Assembly (NCBI GenBank): GCA_964475755.1
Contig: CAYYXR010000001.1
Coordinates: forward strand, 124,001 to 188,000
Direction of reading: 5' to 3'
Source of the DNA: UBA11612 sp964475755
GTDB lineage: Bacteria; Pseudomonadota; Alphaproteobacteria; Rhodospirillales; Rhodospirillaceae
DNA: 64,000 nucleotides
A program made the translations under genes and the position numbers. The stretch's first letter is position 1. Each line of letters starts with the position of its first letter. Below, one piece after another: positions 1 to 6,897 of this stretch. The notes beneath the pieces are model-generated. The model was not told the DNA's origin. It made no database searches and worked only from the letters and a program-made list of their open reading frames with translations.

Positions 1-877
1 TGATGTCGTCGTCGATCAGCGGCGCATCGGCGGTGACGCCAAAGGTGCCGTCGTTCATGTGCCGCCCGGCGCGCCCGGCGATCTGCGCAACCTCGGAGGC
101 GGTCAATGCGCGCGGCGCGTGACCGTCGAATTTCTTCAGCGAGGCAAAGGCGACATGATCGACGTCCATGTTCAAACCCATGCCGATGGCGTCGGTGGCG
201 ACGAGATAATCCACGTCGCCGTTTTGATAGAGCGCGACCTGGGCGTTTCTTGTTCTTGGTGACAGCGCGCCCATGACCACCGCCGCACCGCCGCGATGAC
301 GGCGAATGAGTTCGGCGATGCCGTAAACCTCGGAGACCGAAAACGCGACCACCGCTGAGCGGCGCGGCAGGCGCGTGAGTTTTTTGGAACCCGAGTACGT
401 GAGTTTGGAAAAACGCGGGCGGGTGATGAACTCGGCCTCGGGCACAAGACGGCGCACGAGCGGTTTTATGGTTTCCGAGCCGAGGAACATGGTCTCGGTG
501 TTGCCGCGCGCTTCAAGCAATCTATTCGTGAAAATGTGACCCCGGTCCGGATCGGCGGCCAGTTGAATTTCATCCACGGCAAGAAACGCAACCTGCCGAT
601 CGAGCGGCATGCTTTCCACCGTGCACACATAATAGCGCGGATTGGGCGGAATGATTTTTTCCTCGCCGGTGATGAGCGCCACCGCGCCCGCACCGCGCGC
701 CTTGACGATGCGGTCGTAGTTCTCGCGCGCGAGCAGACGCAGCGGAAAGCCCATCATGCCCGAGGCATGGCCGAGCATGCGGTCCATGGCGAGATAGGTC
801 TTGCCGGTGTTGGTGGGCCCGAGCACGGCAGTGACGCTGCCGGGCTTTATTTCAGACAGTACCCCGTCAGCGCTCAA
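1..877 (-). CDS. Suv3-like ATP-dependent helicase (partial, C-terminus off the window)
   Basis: Superfamily 2 helicase related to mitochondrial Suv3, probably an RNA helicase. The visible 292 residues contain a Walker A motif (GPTNTGKT), a DEIQ box in place of DEAD, a motif III-like segment (LGSET), motif V (ATDAIGMGLN) and motif VI (QIAGRAGR), so both RecA-like lobes are present. The reading frame runs through the left edge, so the C-terminal part is missing from view. I placed the start at a TTG (877) because an AAAGGA Shine-Dalgarno lies just upstream and the protein begins immediately before the Walker A strand. A stop codon occurs upstream in frame and no ATG fits. The next gene on the same strand is hpf. 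The family assignment comes from motifs recalled, not from a search. Confidence 0.85.
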   Translation of the reverse strand, partial: MSADGVLSEIKPGSVTAVLGPTNTGKTYLAMDRMLGHASGMMGFPLRLLARENYDRIVKARGAGAVALITGEEKIIPPNPRYYVCTVESMPLDRQVAFLAVDEIQLAADPDRGHIFTNRLLEARGNTETMFLGSETIKPLVRRLVPEAEFITRPRFSKLTYSGSKKLTRLPRRSAVVAFSVSEVYGIAELIRRHRGGAAVVMGALSPRTRNAQVALYQNGDVDYLVATDAIGMGLNMDVDHVAFASLKKFDGHAPRALTASEVAQIAGRAGRHMNDGTFGVTADAPLIDDDI

Positions 878-932
878 TGCGCCGGTCCTTTTGCAGTGAT
901 ACGACTATATACGATGCCTGAGTGTAGTAAGT

Positions 933-1295
933 CTATGAAGCCCGTCGCGCCTCGCGCATGCGCGCAACGTAATCCTTCAGGCGGCGCTCCATAGTGTCGA
1001 ACGAATCGCGGATGGCGATGTAAATATCCTCGTGCGCCTTCAGAACGGCGGGGTCCTTCGGGTCCTTCTTCACCACCAATTCCTCGCCGGGCACTTCGAG
1101 AACGATCGAAACGTGGAAGGGCTGATCCTTGGCGTTCATGTTCGAATGGCTGCGGTGGTGACGCTCGATGACCACGCGGGCCGTGGTGATGTGATCGAAG
1201 AAGTGCTCGAGCTTGGCGAGCCTTTCGTTGACGCGCTCTTCGACCGCTTCGGAGGTATCAACGCCGTGGAAGGAAATTTTGGCAGGAACTTGCAT
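933..1295 (-). CDS. hpf: Ribosome hibernation/stabilisation factor HPF/RaiA family
   Basis: Small ribosome-associated factor that binds the 30S decoding region in stationary phase and silences translation. The 120 residues match the beta-alpha-beta-beta-beta-alpha fold of HPF/YfiA. The N-terminus starts with a short strand and then a helix holding VEERVNERLAKLEHFF, and a basic C-terminal helix ends in RMREARRAS. It is the short form: the C-terminal dimerisation domain of long HPF is absent. An AGGGAG Shine-Dalgarno precedes the ATG. It lies 55 bp upstream of the helicase on the same strand and diverges from htpG. Confidence 0.88.
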   Translation of the reverse strand: MQVPAKISFHGVDTSEAVEERVNERLAKLEHFFDHITTARVVIERHHRSHSNMNAKDQPFHVSIVLEVPGEELVVKKDPKDPAVLKAHEDIYIAIRDSFDTMERRLKDYVARMREARRAS

Positions 1296-1478
1296 AGAGG
1301 AAGGCTCCCTAAAAATGTTGAACGGGCGCCGGGCAAGGAAACGGGAGGTTTGAGACCAACAGCCTCCTCACCGTCGGGGATCAATCATGGGACGAGTAAG
1401 GGGCCCAGGGCAACGGGTTTACACGAAAATTTTTGTCATGTTGTTTTTGCGCGACTCGGATAAAGGCGCAGCGCCCCC

Positions 1479-1510
1479 CTTGCCATAATTGACCGGGCCA
1501 CTCATATGTG
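1479..1510 (+). promoter_or_regulatory. Candidate RpoH (heat-shock sigma) promoter of htpG
   Basis: CTTG at 1479-1482 is followed after 18 bases by CTCATATGTG at 1501-1510. This fits the recalled alphaproteobacterial RpoH pattern CTTG-N17/18-CYTATNTNNG with one mismatch in the -10. It would give a leader of roughly 55 nt before the htpG ATG. Transcription start mapping would decide it. Confidence 0.45.
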
Positions 1511-1572
1511 CTGTCGAATTCGCACCCGCAAGGGCTAGTGGTCGCAAATTAGAACGATTGAGGACGAGAAGA

Positions 1573-3498
1573 ATGGCGAAAACGAAAACAGCAGACGCGC
1601 CGAAGGGCGAAACCCGGGAGTTTCAGGCGGAAGTCGCCAAGCTTTTGGATATCGTCGTGCACTCGCTGTATTCCAACAGCGAGATTTTTCTGCGCGAGCT
1701 GATTTCCAACGCCTCGGACGCCTGCGACAAGCTGCGCTATGAGGCCATCACAACGCCGAGCTTGCTGGAAGACGGCAGCGCCGATTTTTCCATTCACATC
1801 AGCGCCGATAAAAAAGCCAAGACCCTGACCATCGCCGACAACGGCATCGGCATGAACCACGACGATTTGGTGGCGAACCTGGGCACCATCGCCAAGTCGG
1901 GCACGGCGGAATACCTGAAAGCGGCCAAGGAGGCGAAGACCAAAGACGTGAACCTGATCGGCCAATTCGGGGTGGGTTTTTATTCCGCCTTCATGGTGGC
2001 GGACAGCATGAGCGTGGAGACCCGCAAGGCCGGCGATAAAAGCGGTTGGACGTGGACCAGCGACGGCAAGGGCGCGTTTACCATAGCCGAGAATAAGGAC
2101 GCGGCGCGCGGGGCGAAGATCACCTTGCATCTCAAAAAAGATGCCGAGGAATTTCTGGAGCCCATGCGCCTTCGCAACATAGTGAAGACCTATTCCGATC
2201 ACATCGCCTTGCCGGTGATTCTGGACCCGGTTGAGGGCGAGAAGAAGGACGCTGAGAAAGACGGCGAGAAGGAAGAGGCCGCACCCGAGACTTTGAATTC
2301 AGCCTCCGCCCTGTGGATGCGCCCGAAGAACGAGATCACCGACGAACAATACAAAGAGTTTTATCATCACGTCGGGCACGGCTTTGATGAGCCGTGGCAC
2401 ACCCTGCATTACCGCGCGGAAGGGGCCATCGAATACACCGCGCTTTTGTTCATCCCCTCGCAAAAACCGTTCGATCTGTTCCACCCCGAGCGCAAAGGAA
2501 ACGTAAAGCTGTATGTGAACCGGGTGTTCATCTCCGACAGTTTGGAAGGGCTGATGCCGCAATATTTGCGCTTCGTGCGCGGGGTTGTGGATTCATCGGA
2601 CCTGCCCTTGAACATCAGCCGCGAGATTTTGCAGACCAATCCGCTGCTGCGGAAAATTCAAAGCGGGATCGTCAAGCGCCTGTTCAAGGACTTGAAGGAG
2701 CGGGCCAATAACGCCGAGGAGTACGCGAAGTTCTGGAACGTGTTCGGCGCGGTGATGAAGGAAGGTTTGTACGAAGACTTCGAGCGCCGCGAGGACTTGC
2801 TGGAACTGGCGCGGTTCAAAACCACAGCAAGCGACGGCTTGGTGAGCCTAAAAGAGTATGTGGGCCGCATGAAGGACGGCCAGGAGGCGATCTATTACAT
2901 CACCGGGGAAAACATCGCCTCGCTGAAGAACAGCCCGCAGCTGGAAGGCTTTATCGCCAAGGGCATCGAGGTGCTGCTGCTGACAGATCCGGTGGACGAG
3001 TTCTGGGTGCCGAACATCGGCAAGTTCGAAGACAAGTCCTTCAAGTTTGTCGCCGAGGCCGGGGCCGATCTTTCCAAGATCGCCGGAGAGACAAACAAGG
3101 AAGACGAGAAGACAGAAGACGCCGCGCCGGAAGATTCGGTGAAGGCGCTGATCGAGAACCTGAAAAAAGTGCTGGGCGAAGAGGTGGCCGACGTGCGCCC
3201 ATCCGAGCGCCTGACCGGCAGCCCGGTGTGCCTGGTGTCCGAGACCGGCGGCATGAGCCTGCATCTGGCGCGCATGCTGAAGCAGCACGGCGAGGGCACG
3301 GGCATGATTCCCAAGGTGCTGGAGATCAACCCCAAGCACGCCCTGATCAAGCGCATGACGGCCATGGGCGAGAGCGAGCTGAGCGATGCGGCGTATTTGC
3401 TGCTCGATCAGGCGCGCATTGTCGAAGGCGAAGCGGTGCCCGACCCGGCGGCCTTTGCGAAAAGGCTGTCGGCGATGATGGAGAAGGGGCTCAGCTGA
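1573..3498 (+). CDS. htpG: Molecular chaperone HtpG (Hsp90)
   Basis: Bacterial Hsp90, an ATP-dependent cytosolic chaperone that works with DnaK. The protein has 641 residues, near the usual length. The N-terminal GHKL ATPase domain shows the N-box (RELISNASDACDKLR), the G1 box (DNGIGM) and the G2 lid region (GQFGVGFYSAFM). The middle domain carries LYVNRVFISD and the catalytic-loop Arg region NISREILQ, followed by the dimerisation domain. An acidic linker (EKKDAEKDGEKEE) lies around residues 220-235. I chose the ATG at 1573, preceded by AGGACGAGAAGA; the frame stays open 84 bp further upstream, but that stretch is not Hsp90-like. Its end overlaps by 8 bp the convergent TPR gene. Confidence 0.97.
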   Translation: MAKTKTADAPKGETREFQAEVAKLLDIVVHSLYSNSEIFLRELISNASDACDKLRYEAITTPSLLEDGSADFSIHISADKKAKTLTIADNGIGMNHDDLVANLGTIAKSGTAEYLKAAKEAKTKDVNLIGQFGVGFYSAFMVADSMSVETRKAGDKSGWTWTSDGKGAFTIAENKDAARGAKITLHLKKDAEEFLEPMRLRNIVKTYSDHIALPVILDPVEGEKKDAEKDGEKEEAAPETLNSASALWMRPKNEITDEQYKEFYHHVGHGFDEPWHTLHYRAEGAIEYTALLFIPSQKPFDLFHPERKGNVKLYVNRVFISDSLEGLMPQYLRFVRGVVDSSDLPLNISREILQTNPLLRKIQSGIVKRLFKDLKERANNAEEYAKFWNVFGAVMKEGLYEDFERREDLLELARFKTTASDGLVSLKEYVGRMKDGQEAIYYITGENIASLKNSPQLEGFIAKGIEVLLLTDPVDEFWVPNIGKFEDKSFKFVAEAGADLSKIAGETNKEDEKTEDAAPEDSVKALIENLKKVLGEEVADVRPSERLTGSPVCLVSETGGMSLHLARMLKQHGEGTGMIPKVLEINPKHALIKRMTAMGESELSDAAYLLLDQARIVEGEAVPDPAAFAKRLSAMMEKGLS

Positions 3499-4858
3499 AC
3501 GCGGCCAACGCTGCGTTCACATTTTGAATGACGTTGCCCCACGCGCCGTCCTCGGTTTGAACGAAGGACTTGAGGCTGGGGTACCACGGATTGGGATCAC
3601 GCCCCGCGAACCAATACCAGCGACGGTTACGGGTTTTGGGCAATAGCGCCCAAACAGGTTTTCCCAATGCCCCGGCCAGATGCGCAGTTGAATTACTGAC
3701 ACTGACAACAAGGTCCATGGCCGCCACCTGCGCGGCGAAGGCATCCATATCCTGTGTGGGATCGATCGCGTCATCGCGCAGCATGTTGGCGTGGGTGAAG
3801 TTCGCTTCGGGGCCGTATTGCAGGTTCACCCATTGCACATTCGCGTTATCGAGCAACGCGGAAAGCGCATCTTGCGGCAAACTTTTATCCAGTCCGAATT
3901 GCGGCGCGGCGGAATGCCAGGACACGCCGACGAGTTTTTTGCCGCCGCTTTGTTTCAAGTATTCTTCGCGCAATCGCGCGCTGCGCGCTTCATCGGCCTT
4001 GAGATAGCCTTCGTGTCGCGGAAAATCCTCGAACGTGCGCCGCCGCCATACGGCGGCATCGCCCATGGGCGCATAGACATCGAAGCCTCCATTCGTCATC
4101 TCCGGGCCGCGCGGCTGCGACCACGGCACGACGTTCACGTTTGGAAACGAGCGGGCAAAGAGCGGGGCGAGCCGCGCTTCGCATTCAAGGGTGAGGGCGA
4201 GCGTTTCCCTGGTCATTTCGGGAACGAGCGAGGCGAACATGATCTGCTCGCCCAGGCCCTGTTCGAACACCAGCGCGAGTTTTTGCCCCGTGGGGTGTTC
4301 GCCGCGCCATAGAGGCGCATTGATGTCGTTGTTGGCGTTCGGGAACATGGCGCTGCGATGGGCATAAGCGTCCCAGGCCTCTTTGAGGCGCCCTAGTTCG
4401 AACAAGAGCGGCACCCGCGCCATGTTGGCGGGAAGATCGGTGGGTGTGTTTTTTAAGATCGCATCGAGTTGCGCGAGCGCATCTTCAAAGCGGTACTGGC
4501 GCTGATAGATCCCGGCGAGATTGAAACGCGCGGGGGCAAGGTTCGGCTGAAGGCTGACGGCGCGTTCCAATTCCGATTGGGCCGCGGCCACCTCGCCTTT
4601 GTGGATGTGCACGACGCCGAGATTGAGATGGGGGAACGCTTCGTTTGGGGCCGCATCAATGGCGCGGCGGTATAAATCCTCGGCCGCGGCGAGATCGCCC
4701 CGGTTCTGTTTGATCATTCCCAGATTGACGTAGCCTTCCGGGCGCGGCGGCGCGGCGGCGATGAAATCCTCGTACAGCCGCGCGGCGGTATCGATGTCAC
4801 CGGACCTTTGCGCATCGATCGCTTTTTGGAGAATGAGGTTTGCGTCGCCGTCCATCAT
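3491..4858 (-). CDS. TPR protein with C-terminal GT-B (FlmG-like) glycosyltransferase domain
   Basis: 455 residues. The N-terminal ~160 are tandem tetratricopeptide repeats (YVNLGMIKQNRGDLAAAEDLYRRAI and similar 34-residue units). The rest is a glycosyltransferase-9/41-like domain with the hallmarks LWRGE, FEQGLGEQIMFA, GVSWHS, STAHLAGALGKPVW and NPWYPS. No signal peptide is seen, so it is cytosolic. This architecture is shared with Caulobacter FlmG, a protein glycosyltransferase acting on flagellin; transfer to protein here is inference. It shares its layout with the paralogue at 5683-6888 and lies in one minus-strand run after acnA, the paralogue and an SDR. Short spacing (13 bp to the SDR) suggests co-transcription. 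Confidence 0.8.
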   Translation of the reverse strand: MMDGDANLILQKAIDAQRSGDIDTAARLYEDFIAAAPPRPEGYVNLGMIKQNRGDLAAAEDLYRRAIDAAPNEAFPHLNLGVVHIHKGEVAAAQSELERAVSLQPNLAPARFNLAGIYQRQYRFEDALAQLDAILKNTPTDLPANMARVPLLFELGRLKEAWDAYAHRSAMFPNANNDINAPLWRGEHPTGQKLALVFEQGLGEQIMFASLVPEMTRETLALTLECEARLAPLFARSFPNVNVVPWSQPRGPEMTNGGFDVYAPMGDAAVWRRRTFEDFPRHEGYLKADEARSARLREEYLKQSGGKKLVGVSWHSAAPQFGLDKSLPQDALSALLDNANVQWVNLQYGPEANFTHANMLRDDAIDPTQDMDAFAAQVAAMDLVVSVSNSTAHLAGALGKPVWALLPKTRNRRWYWFAGRDPNPWYPSLKSFVQTEDGAWGNVIQNVNAALAAFS

Positions 4859-4871
4859 AAGCGCCCAGGTC

Positions 4872-5627
4872 CTATGTCATCACCGTGCCGCCATCGACCG
4901 AGATGGTCTGCCCGGTGACAAAAGCGCTGGCTTCCGACAACAGGTAGGCGACGGTGCCGACGAGATCGGCGGGCTCGAGATTTCTTTGAATGGTCTGATC
5001 GGACCTGACCCGGTCCAGGACTTTTTCGGATTTCTCGCCAAAGAACTCGTTGGTGCCCTCGGTGATCACAGCGCTGGGCGCGACCGCGTTCACCCGGATG
5101 CCGTCGCGACCCAACTCGCGGGCGAGACCCCGGGTCATGCCGATGACGGCGGCCTTGGACGTCGTGTAGTGCAAGGCATACGGCGTGCCGTAGGTCGCGG
5201 CCAGCGAGGCGATGTTGACGATGCTGCCCGATTGTTGTTCGCGCATGACCGGGATCACGGCCTTGCAGCAATTCCAGATGCCCTTGACGTTGACCGCCAT
5301 GCAAGCGTCCCATTCCTCTTCGGTGATCTTCTCAAAGCGCCCGCCCTTGAGCCCGCCGTAAAGAGCGGCGTTGTTCACTAGACCGTTGACGTGACCGAAA
5401 GCCTCGACGGCGGCGGAGACCATGGCCGCGGCCGATTTCATGTCGGTGACGTCCAGATGCACGGCGATGCCCTCGCCCTCGGCCTTGATGCCTTTAAGCG
5501 TATCGCCGCAGTCCATGATGTCGGCGGCAACGACCTTTGCACCCTGAGACGCAAAACTTTCGGCGTACTCGCGGCCCAAACCGCGCGCCGCGCCGGTGAC
5601 GATGATGACCTTGCCTTGCAGACTCAT
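4872..5627 (-). CDS. Short-chain dehydrogenase/reductase (SDR), classical type
   Basis: A 251-residue NAD(P)-dependent oxidoreductase of unknown substrate. It has the cofactor glycine motif TGAARGLG at the N-terminus and an Asp ending strand beta-2 (AADIMD), which usually favours NAD(H). It also has NNAA, the catalytic Ser/Tyr/Lys set (IASLAA then YTTSK, with Tyr and Lys four apart) and the C-terminal signature VTGQTISVDGG. It is flanked on both sides by TPR/GT-B paralogues on the same strand (55 bp and 13 bp spacing), so a role in sugar or lipid precursor modification is possible but unproven. Confidence 0.88.
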   Translation of the reverse strand: MSLQGKVIIVTGAARGLGREYAESFASQGAKVVAADIMDCGDTLKGIKAEGEGIAVHLDVTDMKSAAAMVSAAVEAFGHVNGLVNNAALYGGLKGGRFEKITEEEWDACMAVNVKGIWNCCKAVIPVMREQQSGSIVNIASLAATYGTPYALHYTTSKAAVIGMTRGLARELGRDGIRVNAVAPSAVITEGTNEFFGEKSEKVLDRVRSDQTIQRNLEPADLVGTVAYLLSEASAFVTGQTISVDGGTVMT

Positions 5628-5682
5628 AAGTCTTGTCCTTCCCCCTTTTGAATTGCGCGCAGCTTAACCGCCTCCTGAGAAA

Positions 5683-6888
5683 TCAGGAAGCGCCCGTTGC
5701 TTTCAAATGTTCGCGCACGCGGGCAACCACATCGTCCCATTCGCCGCGCCGGGTTTGCACAAAGGTGCGCACCGAGGGATACCACGGGTTCGTTTCCAAA
5801 TGCGGAAACCAATACCAGTATTGAAACTGCGGGCGGCGCGGGAGCATGACGGAGGCGGATTTGCCGAGCGCGCCGGCGAGGTGCGCAGTCGCTGTGCTGA
5901 TGCTGATCACATGATCGACCGCCATGACGGCGGCAGCGAGATCGTCGATGTCCTCGAACGACGTACCGGCAAGCCGCAGAAGATTTTCGTGCGGCATTTG
6001 TTCGGCGTCGGCGGCGGCCGCGCCGTGCTGAAGATTGACGAAACAAAAACGCGCATCGTCCAGCAGCGGTTTCAAGGCCAAAAATGGTATGGATTTATCG
6101 GACCCAGCGTGGGGCGCGCCGCTGTGCCAAACCACACCGATGAGCGGGCGGCCGTTTGATTTTTCTGAGAGTTCGGCGCGCAGTGTTTTCACTTTTTCCG
6201 GATCGGCCTTGAGGCAGCCATTGTGTTTGGGAAAGGCGGCAAGCTCGGCGCGCAAGACGCGCCCAATGTTGCCGAAGGGCGAATAGTAATCGATACCGGG
6301 ATCTTCGGTGCGCGGGTGAACGGGCTTTTGCCAGGGCACGAATTCGGCGCCGGGAAAGGAGCGCGTAAAAAGCGGGATCAGGCGTTCGTGCACTTCGGCG
6401 ATGACGCTCACACCGGCATTGATGAGATCGGGGAGCATGGAGGCAAACATGATCTGCTCGCCGAGGCCTTGCTCGAAGGTGAGCAGCAATGTTCTGCCGT
6501 TGGTGAGATCACCGTTCCACGGGGCAGAGGGAAATGTTCGCTCACCCACCGCCTGTTGGCGCACGGAGTAGGCAACCCAAGCTTTTGCAAGATTACCGAG
6601 GGCGAACAGCGGCGCGGCCCGGGCGAGCACGGTACGCCCGTGATGGGGGCGCAATTCCCAGGCTTTGTCGATGTGCGCCAGAGCTTGGGCATGATCGCCC
6701 AGCTCACTGAAGGCCGCCGACGCGCTCAAATAAAGTTCGGGATCGTCGGCCTTCAGCGCGGCAGCTTTTGAAAGCTGCTCGGCGGCGGCCGCGGCATCGC
6801 CGGCCTGCAGGAGGGCTCTGCCCTCCTCGGCTAGGCGGGCCGCGGCGTGTGCGCCGTTTGGTTCGTTATCGCCAGTGTCGGCAGGCAC
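5683..6888 (-). CDS. TPR protein with C-terminal GT-B (FlmG-like) domain, second copy
   Basis: A 401-residue paralogue of the protein at 3491-4858. Its TPR section is shorter (about 110 residues, Ala-rich helices) and its GT-B-like domain carries PWNGDLTNG, FEQGLGEQIMFA, GVVWHSGAP, STATAHLAGALGKS and NPWYPS. The domain order and core motifs are the same, but the nucleotide-sugar-site loop differs (VMLPRRPQF against WALLPKTRN), so the two may use different acceptors or donors. The start is an ATG only 9 bp after the acnA stop, which implies transcription from the acnA promoter. A glycosyltransferase function is inferred from FlmG-type relatives. Confidence 0.8.
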   Translation of the reverse strand: MPADTGDNEPNGAHAAARLAEEGRALLQAGDAAAAAEQLSKAAALKADDPELYLSASAAFSELGDHAQALAHIDKAWELRPHHGRTVLARAAPLFALGNLAKAWVAYSVRQQAVGERTFPSAPWNGDLTNGRTLLLTFEQGLGEQIMFASMLPDLINAGVSVIAEVHERLIPLFTRSFPGAEFVPWQKPVHPRTEDPGIDYYSPFGNIGRVLRAELAAFPKHNGCLKADPEKVKTLRAELSEKSNGRPLIGVVWHSGAPHAGSDKSIPFLALKPLLDDARFCFVNLQHGAAAADAEQMPHENLLRLAGTSFEDIDDLAAAVMAVDHVISISTATAHLAGALGKSASVMLPRRPQFQYWYWFPHLETNPWYPSVRTFVQTRRGEWDDVVARVREHLKATGAS

Positions 6889-6897
6889 CGCTCGCGA

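Noticed and set aside
1549..2202. 217-codon minus-strand frame over htpG
   Set aside because: Shadow frame of a well-supported chaperone gene.
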